From the NCBI GenBank assembly GCA_903896585.1, contig CAITYI010000134.1, positions 1 to 8,647 on the forward strand: 8,647 nucleotides of DNA, written 5' to 3'. The DNA is from an uncultured bacterium. GTDB lineage: Bacteria > Actinomycetota > Actinomycetes > S36-B12. The notes beneath the pieces are model-generated. The model worked only from the letters and a program-made list of their open reading frames with translations, made no database searches and was not told where the DNA came from. The position numbers were made by a program, and so were the translations under genes. This document shows, one piece after another, positions 6,886 through 8,647 of the stretch. Each line of letters starts with the position of its first letter. The stretch's first letter is position 1.

Positions 6886-7134
6886 CTATTGCTTGGGCTG
6901 TGAGCGAACTGTTGCAGCCGCCATGCCTGTTATTGAATGAACAGGAGTAGGAGTGTCCTTCAGTCGATTAATCTGCTGTCCGGCACCCTGGGCGAATTCC
7001 TTAATGGCGGTGGTTGTGTCAGTTACGGTGAGCAGCACGCCTTTATCTTTTGCGACACTGATCATTTCCTGCGCTTTCCGATAAACAAGAATTCCTCCCG
7101 CCGCACCGAGGGATACCCATACCAATCTGCGCAT
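6886..7134 (-). CDS. Small membrane-anchored protein of unknown function (DUF6167-like)
   Basis: Encodes 82 residues from ATG 7134. Residues 4-18 (LVWVSLGAAGGILVY) form one short glycine-rich hydrophobic segment after MRR, followed by RK and then a predicted soluble, partly amphipathic stretch (about 19-60) and a polar tail rich in T, S and Q. The arrangement MRR + hydrophobic GAxxGxLV + RK resembles, from memory, the small actinobacterial family DUF6167 that sits between rarA (or a DUF948 protein) and alaS, so position and sequence agree. No catalytic motif is seen and no function is known to me. The ATG comes 3 nt after the rarA stop (TGAGGCATG), so translation is likely coupled to rarA. 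The DUF948 gene often seen next to it is missing here. A short hairpin with a T-run follows the stop. Confidence 0.8.
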   Translation of the reverse strand: MRRLVWVSLGAAGGILVYRKAQEMISVAKDKGVLLTVTDTTTAIKEFAQGAGQQINRLKDTPTPVHSITGMAAATVRSQPKQ

Positions 7135-7137
7135 GCC

Positions 7138-8448
7138 TCAGTCTAACGAGCGTCCGGTTCGCATCTCCTTGAGGCGCTTGGCAATCCCTGCCCACCTTTC
7201 TTCAGCGCCGTGGGTACTTGGGTGGTAATAGTCGGTTTTCGCGAGAAGATCTGGGAGGTAACTCTGCGGAGCGACTCCACTTTCATTGTCGTGTGGGTAT
7301 TGATAACCCACTCCGTGACCCAAGCTTTCGGCCCCCTTGTAGTGACCATCGCGTAAATGATTAGGCACTGATCCAACACGCCCACTTTGGACATCGGCCA
7401 TTGCGGAATTGATCGCCAAGACCACGCTGTTGGATTTCGGAGCCAAGGAGGAAAGTATCGTGACGTGCGCAAGGATTATTTGGGCCTCAGGCATACCAAC
7501 TATTGCAACTGATTGGGCAGCTGCAACGCAGGCTGGCAGGACAGTTGAGTCAGCCAATCCGATATCTTCACTTGCCAAAATCATAAGTCGTCGTGCAATA
7601 AATCGGGGATCTTCACCCCCGTGCAACATTCGAGCCAAATAATGTAATGCGGCATCAGGGTCACTCCCGCGAACAGATTTGATAAAGGCACTGATGACGT
7701 CGTAGTGTGAGTCGCCGTCCTTGTCGTAATTGATGGCCACATACGCAACGGCAGTTTGGACATCTTCTGCGCTGATTATTGAACTTGCCCGTGAACGAGC
7801 TGAGTTCGATGATGCCTCTAAGCCGGTCAGCGCTCGTCGAGCATCGCCACCGCTGGCCTGAACGAGTGATTGAAGCGCCAACGGATCAAGGACGAACTCA
7901 CTTTTTAATCCTCTCTCAGACTCAACAGCTCTCTGCACGAGCAATGTGATCGAACTTTCATCCAATAACTCCAACTTCACGACAACGCTACGTGACAGAA
8001 GTGGCGAAATCACAGAAAAACTGGGGTTCTCAGTTGTTGCTGCAATTAAAGTGACCCAACCATTCTCGACGGCAGGCAGGAGTGCATCTTGCTGCGACTT
8101 ACTGAACCGATGGACCTCGTCAATGAATAATACGGTTCCTCGGGAATACAAACTTTGCTGCTCACGTGCTGAATCGATTACCGCACGTACATCTCGCACT
8201 CCAGCCGTCACGGCAGAAAGTTCTTGGAATTTACTGTCGGTGTGAATCGAAAGAAGGTTGGCAATTGTGGTTTTCCCAGATCCGGGAGGACCCCACAGGA
8301 TGACCGAAACAGTTGAATTTCCCGTGATTAGTTGCTGAATAGGCCCACCCGGCAATAGCGCTTGCGACTGACCCACTAAATCTTCAAAGGACCGAGGTCG
8401 CATGCGAACTGCCAATGGAGACGTGAATCCAGAGTCAAACAGGCTCAT
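7138..8448 (-). CDS. rarA: Replication-associated recombination protein A (MgsA/WRNIP1-type AAA+ ATPase)
   Basis: Clamp-loader-like AAA+ ATPase acting at stalled or blocked replication forks. In the 436 residues the motifs run in order: N-terminal PLAVRMRPRSFEDLVGQ (11-27), Walker A GPPGSGKT (53-60), Walker B LFIDE (107-111) followed by VHRFSKSQQDALLP, sensor 1 around AATTENPSF (136-144), a likely arginine finger at R153 and sensor 2 GGDARRAL (200-207). The C-terminal half has the family-specific SHYDVISAFIKSVRGSDPDA and HGGEDPRFIARRLMILASEDIGLAD blocks, which separate it from RuvB and DnaX. The ATG at 8448 gives the standard N-terminus, with only a weak TAGG 8 nt upstream. The 60-nt gap from aspS (8449-8508) shows no T-run terminator and no convincing promoter, so read-through from aspS is plausible. 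The stop lies 3 nt before the 82-residue gene. Confidence 0.97.
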   Translation of the reverse strand: MSLFDSGFTSPLAVRMRPRSFEDLVGQSQALLPGGPIQQLITGNSTVSVILWGPPGSGKTTIANLLSIHTDSKFQELSAVTAGVRDVRAVIDSAREQQSLYSRGTVLFIDEVHRFSKSQQDALLPAVENGWVTLIAATTENPSFSVISPLLSRSVVVKLELLDESSITLLVQRAVESERGLKSEFVLDPLALQSLVQASGGDARRALTGLEASSNSARSRASSIISAEDVQTAVAYVAINYDKDGDSHYDVISAFIKSVRGSDPDAALHYLARMLHGGEDPRFIARRLMILASEDIGLADSTVLPACVAAAQSVAIVGMPEAQIILAHVTILSSLAPKSNSVVLAINSAMADVQSGRVGSVPNHLRDGHYKGAESLGHGVGYQYPHDNESGVAPQSYLPDLLAKTDYYHPSTHGAEERWAGIAKRLKEMRTGRSLD

Positions 8449-8508
8449 GAAATAAGCCTATTGGTTGGCATGGCTGAAGAAATCGGCCACTTAAACGCGT
8501 AAAGGTTT

Positions 8509-8647
8509 CTATTCGGAGTTCGGCTTTGCATCTATCCCAGCCTCTTTACGCTGCGCGGCTGTGATAGACGTGGGCGCACCTGTCAGTGGATCATGTCCTC
8601 CACCAGTTTTGGGGAACGCAATAACATCTCTGAGCGAACCGGCACCC
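8509..8647 (-). CDS. aspS: Aspartyl-tRNA synthetase, C-terminal 45 residues only
   Basis: The minus-strand frame entering at the window edge encodes 45 residues and ends with TAG at 8511-8509. It starts GAGSLRDVIAFPKTGGG, the conserved segment directly after class II motif 3 of bacterial AspRS, and continues HDPLTGAPTSITAAQRKEAG, the characteristic C-terminal tail of actinobacterial enzymes. Everything upstream, including the anticodon-binding domain and the active site, is outside the window, so discrimination between tRNA-Asp and tRNA-Asn cannot be judged. aspS next to rarA is a known actinobacterial pairing. The piece is short, but the match is specific. Confidence 0.93.
   Translation of the reverse strand, partial: GAGSLRDVIAFPKTGGGHDPLTGAPTSITAAQRKEAGIDAKPNSE

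Noticed and set aside
8497..8551. 8-bp inverted arms GCGTAAAG and CTTTACGC across the aspS stop, as a possible terminator
   Set aside because: The arms are 39 nt apart and no T-run follows on the transcribed strand; arms this short at such spacing are expected several times by chance in a window of this size.
1..8647. A novel defence, mobile or biosynthetic system
   Set aside because: All nine genes are conserved housekeeping or familiar actinobacterial neighbours in the usual order, with no integrase, transposase, repeat array, terminal repeats or visible composition break.

Overview
The window looks like an ordinary housekeeping stretch of an actinobacterial chromosome. The gene order (aspS, rarA, a small membrane-anchored protein, alaS, ruvX, mltG, aroE, A24 prepilin peptidase, aroC) matches, as I recall it, the conserved alaS-ruvX-mltG-aroE-peptidase-aroC neighbourhood of Mycobacterium and Streptomyces relatives. 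Several proteins carry actinobacterial hallmarks: the AspRS C-terminal tail, the AroE GLSLTMPLK motif and the AlaRS GKDDFAQG motif. Base composition is near half GC by eye, low for the class. This would suit a small-genome aquatic lineage (for example Nanopelagicales-like or Rhodoluna-like), but the sequence alone does not settle the genus.

All nine genes lie on the minus strand, so transcription runs from high to low coordinates. From right to left: the last 45 residues of aspS (8509-8647), a 60-nt gap, rarA (7138-8448), then 3 nt later an 82-residue protein (6886-7134). A 41-nt spacer with a short terminator-like hairpin and a strong Shine-Dalgarno leads into alaS (4184-6844). ruvX follows after 3 nt (3767-4180), mltG after 35 nt (2637-3731, GTG start), and aroE overlaps mltG by 11 nt (1820-2647). 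Then come a short A24 peptidase (1270-1773 or 1737) and, 82 nt further on, aroC (1-1187), whose last few residues are off the window.

The genes cover tRNA charging (aspS, alaS), DNA and rRNA maintenance (rarA, ruvX), peptidoglycan synthesis (mltG) and two shikimate-pathway steps (aroE, aroC). The A24 peptidase belongs functionally to pilus or pseudopilus export, but no pilus gene is present. Overlaps and very short gaps indicate one or a few polycistronic messages.

I found no mobile element, CRISPR array, RNA gene, defence gene or other candidate for a new system. The points worth a second look are small: a 15-bp tandem duplication over the aroE stop codon, a hairpin plus T-run between the 82-residue gene and alaS, a perfect DnaA box ahead of the peptidase gene, and the uncharacterised 82-residue protein. 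No stretch over 300 bases lacks a gene.
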